Assembly: GCF_900129575.1 (NCBI RefSeq)
Contig: NZ_FQWE01000001.1
Location: 124,001-188,000 of the forward strand
Direction: 5' to 3'
Length of the DNA: 64,000 nt
Origin: Flavobacterium segetis
Lineage (GTDB): Bacteria; Bacteroidota; Bacteroidia; Flavobacteriales; Flavobacteriaceae
Position numbers and translations under genes: made by a program. Below, piece by piece: positions 61,869-64,000 of the stretch. The notes under the pieces were generated by a model. The model was not told the origin of the DNA and did not search any database. It saw nothing but the letters and a program-made list of their open reading frames with translations. Positions within the stretch are counted from its first letter, which is position 1; the number at the start of each line of letters is the position of its first letter.

Positions 61869-62045
61869 GATTTGTTTGTTTTAAATGGTTGTTTTTTTGA
61901 TGATTAAAACGTTGTGTTATTTATACTTCAAAAGTATCTCGGTTTTCATTGGATTAAAATTTATAAATACTGAACTGTCAATTTTGATGGATGAGTTGTA
62001 TTCTGATTAGAAATTAATTTGTAATTTTGATAAAAACACTTGAGG

Positions 62046-62288
62046 ATGAGTACTGCTGAATTAAAATTAAAATTATTCCGTGAAATCGATAATCTGGAAA
62101 AAACCAAATTAGAGGAAGTGTACGGGCTATTATTAAATTTCATAAATTCTGAGAAAAACAGCAATGAATGGGACACAATGCCAAAAGCGCAACAACAAGG
62201 ACTACTAGATGCAATTGAGGAATTGAATTCAAATGATGGTCTTGCTCATCAATCAGTTTTGGATAAGTACAAAACAAGGTATGTATAA
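62046..62288 (+). CDS. Antitoxin of an intact type II pair
   Basis: The 80-residue protein, from ATG 62046, starts MSTAELKLKLFREIDNLEKT and ends AHQSVLDKYKTRYV. The layout, an N-terminal dimer/DNA-binding helical part and a C-terminal wrapping tail, is typical of Phd/ParD/RelB-like antitoxins. It overlaps the toxin start by eight bases. The longer reading from TTG 62040 adds two residues with no support. It belongs to the same style of pair as the decayed gene at 43875-44126. Confidence 0.82.
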   Translation: MSTAELKLKLFREIDNLEKTKLEEVYGLLLNFINSEKNSNEWDTMPKAQQQGLLDAIEELNSNDGLAHQSVLDKYKTRYV

Positions 62289-62577
62289 ATCTATAAAGTG
62301 GTCTTCATTTGCAGATCAAGATCTAGCTAAACTGTTAGAATATCTTGATTCAAAATGGAATAAATCAGTTTGTTTAAAATTTATTAATCATTTAGATTCT
62401 TGTATCACTTTGATCCAACAAAACCCTGAGCAATTCCCAGTTATCAATAAAGAACTACAAATAAGAAAGTGCGTGATCACAAAACAAAATTCACTTTATT
62501 ATAGAGAAACTGATACTAGAATTGAGATTTTACGATTATACGATACACGTCAAAACCCTGAAAATTTATTATTTTAA
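62281..62577 (+). CDS. RelE/ParE-family toxin (intact)
   Basis: The 98-residue protein from ATG 62281 reads MYKSIKWSSFADQDLAKLLE and ends YDTRQNPENLLF, with CVITKQNSLYYRETDTRIEI in the core, the RelE/ParE fold. The DxRQNP end, which is interrupted in the remnant at 52810-53074, is complete here. It would act on ribosome-bound mRNA or gyrase depending on subfamily. The start overlaps the antitoxin stop (eight bases), and the longer reading from 62233 would run antiparallel to the usual order. It precedes a convergent TonB receptor gene. Confidence 0.85.
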   Translation: MYKSIKWSSFADQDLAKLLEYLDSKWNKSVCLKFINHLDSCITLIQQNPEQFPVINKELQIRKCVITKQNSLYYRETDTRIEILRLYDTRQNPENLLF

Positions 62578-62615
62578 AGTAATTTTCAAGCGTTAAAATA
62601 GGCGACTTAAATCCA

Positions 62616-64000
62616 TTACAAATTCCTCAGCTGATTGTCTTTTTTGTCGTTGCTTATCGTCCAAAAGAAGCCTACAAAGAAAAACCGATCCGCTGTAGGA
62701 ATGATTTCTTTTCTATTAAAAACGCCTGCATCGTTTGGCTTATTCGCGTATTCATAACCAAATACATTTTGAGTTCCTAAGACATTGGAAACTGAGAAAT
62801 ACAAAATCTTTTGTTGGCTCAATAAATACGCCCAGTTAAAGCTCAAACTATTATACGATTTTGTTTTTCCATTCATAAATTTTGTTTCGTTTGGATTGTT
62901 GTATGGTCGGCCAGAACTGTAGGAGTTTGTAAAACCTATTTGCGATTTCCAGTCGTTTATCCAATATTTCGTAACAAGTGATAAACTGTGATCCGCAACG
63001 AAACTTGGCGTCACTTGAGAACTGAAATTTTTATAATTTCTTTCTGTATCGATGTACGAATAGGAAACCCAGTACTCTAAGTTTTTGATGGATTTTCCAT
63101 CTCTCCAAAACAAATCCAAACCTTTTGCGTAACCAGAACCGGAATTATCATAAACCGAATTATAAGCTGCCATTTGAGTATCAAATTTTACTAAATCACG
63201 ATAGTCTTTATAATAGGTTTCGGCACGAAACGTTTTTCCGTTTTTATTGTACTGAAAATTCAAAATGTAATGCGACGCTTTCTCGCTTTCAAAGTGATTG
63301 TTACTAGAATATTTGATGTATTCCACATTTGGTGTTTGTGTAAAATCTCCATAAGCGAAAGAGAACTGACTGTTTTTAGCCATTTTATAAGCAAATGAAA
63401 TTCGGGGTGAAATAGCTGTTTCATTCAGTAAATCGTTATTTGAAGCCCTAACTCCTACTTTTGCAGCCCACTTTTTAGAGAAGAAAATATCAGCTTCGGT
63501 ATAAATAGCTGTAATGTTCGAATCGTATCCATTGGTGAAAACCGAACCGGAAGTAGGATTAAAATCTTCATTGAATTGTGCTACAAAATAATCCGCTCCA
63601 AAAGACAGTTTCAATCGGTCCGAAAAGCTTTTTCGCAGTTTTAATTTTAAATGGGCCGCATTTTCGTCATTCGCTACTTTATCTGAATCTAAATTTATTT
63701 TGTTGTTGCTGTAACCATAACTCAGTCCAGAAGTAATTTGCCAGTTGTCCCCAAAAACACCTTTGTAAGAGGAATTCATATAAAAATTATTATTGTTTAA
63801 ATCGACTCTTATTTTCTCTGGTGAATTGATATTTTCCTGATTAATATCGAATTTAGACGAATCAAAAGCAGCGTACACTTTAAAAATCCCATTATTAAAG
63901 TTATAGCGATATACCGTTTCTCCTGACAACGATTGAAACGGACTGTTCCAATCTACGTTTTGAGGGATTAAGGCTTGATAGGGCGCTAAATTGATATAAT
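62616..64000 (-). CDS. TonB-dependent receptor, C-terminal barrel (5' end outside window)
   Basis: The frame is open to the window edge (upstream residues read YINLAPYQALIPQNVDWNSP), so the start is outside. The 440-plus residues visible consist of beta strands of an outer-membrane barrel (for example FYMNSSYKGVFGDNWQITSG, LKLKLRKSFSDRLKLSFGAD and GLDLFWRDGKSIKNLEYWVS). It imports a siderophore, sugar or other large ligand through the outer membrane with TonB energy. The cargo is unknown. No SusD partner lies in view downstream. Confidence 0.88.
   Translation of the reverse strand, partial: YINLAPYQALIPQNVDWNSPFQSLSGETVYRYNFNNGIFKVYAAFDSSKFDINQENINSPEKIRVDLNNNNFYMNSSYKGVFGDNWQITSGLSYGYSNNKINLDSDKVANDENAAHLKLKLRKSFSDRLKLSFGADYFVAQFNEDFNPTSGSVFTNGYDSNITAIYTEADIFFSKKWAAKVGVRASNNDLLNETAISPRISFAYKMAKNSQFSFAYGDFTQTPNVEYIKYSSNNHFESEKASHYILNFQYNKNGKTFRAETYYKDYRDLVKFDTQMAAYNSVYDNSGSGYAKGLDLFWRDGKSIKNLEYWVSYSYIDTERNYKNFSSQVTPSFVADHSLSLVTKYWINDWKSQIGFTNSYSSGRPYNNPNETKFMNGKTKSYNSLSFNWAYLLSQQKILYFSVSNVLGTQNVFGYEYANKPNDAGVFNRKEIIPTADRFFFVGFFWTISNDKKDNQLRNL

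Noticed and set aside
1..64000. CRISPR array, tRNA, rRNA or transposase gene
   Set aside because: No regularly spaced direct repeats, cloverleaf sequences, rRNA words or transposase motifs were seen anywhere in the window.

Overview
The window looks like a chromosomal segment of a low-GC member of the Bacteroidota, most likely Flavobacteriaceae (Flavobacterium or a close relative). The support is: strongly AT-rich DNA; many genes preceded by the Bacteroidota -7 element TAnnTTTG about 15-25 bases before the start codon and little sign of Shine-Dalgarno sequences; a fused CcoN-CcoO cbb3 oxidase subunit; a LytS/LytTR system with 2TM proteins; a TonB-dependent receptor; and families such as DUF5606, OstA-like and DUF349 proteins that I associate with this phylum. 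Species cannot be named from the sequence alone. A gene is cut at each end: D-Ala-D-Ala ligase on the left and a TonB-dependent receptor on the right. I found no rRNA, tRNA, CRISPR array, transposase or prophage.

Layout. 1-4.1 kb: ddl, coaD, a PhnA-type protein, a repeat-rich convergent intergenic region, and a DbpA-like RNA helicase. 4.2-9.1 kb: M14 peptidase, Nudix hydrolase, pyrE, SRPBCC protein, birA and rsfS. 9.1-13.5 kb: ftsH, then a compact LUD-cdsA-psd-ACBP phospholipid operon with overlapping stop/start codons. 13.6-25.8 kb: a lipoprotein superoxide dismutase, a GH13 amylase, an OstA-like protein, a class III aminotransferase, a TPR protein with aroE, a DUF349 protein and hemN. 25.8-35.6 kb: a complete cbb3 oxidase locus on the minus strand (ccoI-ccoS-ccoNO-ccoQ-ccoP-ccoG-ccoH-TauE/SafE-like) with a divergent Crp/Fnr regulator. 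35.6-45.2 kb: permease, mazG, DUF5606, def, FUSC transporter, mqo, ruvX, a decayed toxin-antitoxin pair and dapD. 45.3-52.5 kb: a lipopolysaccharide/surface glycan cluster. 52.5-53.5 kb: an islet of gene debris next to the threonylcarbamoyl-AMP synthase gene. 54-58.4 kb: GxxExxY protein, cca, ctaA, CDP-alcohol phosphatidyltransferase, CsbD. 58.4-64 kb: LytTR regulator, 2TM protein, histidine kinase, TPR protein, an intact toxin-antitoxin pair and the TonB receptor.

The most coherent regulatory story is low-oxygen respiration. Near-identical FNR-like palindromes (ATGAYANNTATCAT) lie upstream of hemN, upstream of ccoS and in the fnr/ccoI intergenic region. In the first two, the palindrome centre is exactly 29.5 bases from the first T of a TAnnTTTG box, which places it near -41 (class II activator position). 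Heme supply, oxidase assembly and oxidase structure therefore look like one regulon of the resident Fnr protein.

The second theme is small-element decay and insertion. There is a RelE/ParE-antitoxin pair in which both genes carry in-frame TAA codons, a second toxin broken at a 13-A tract, a third intact pair, a partial second copy of the sua5/ywlC 5' end, a GxxExxY gene bounded by 21-bp inverted repeats, and a short palindrome-type repeat apparently exonised in frame in dapD. I see no clearly new multigene defence or metabolic system; the unusual signals are regulatory and small-element in nature.
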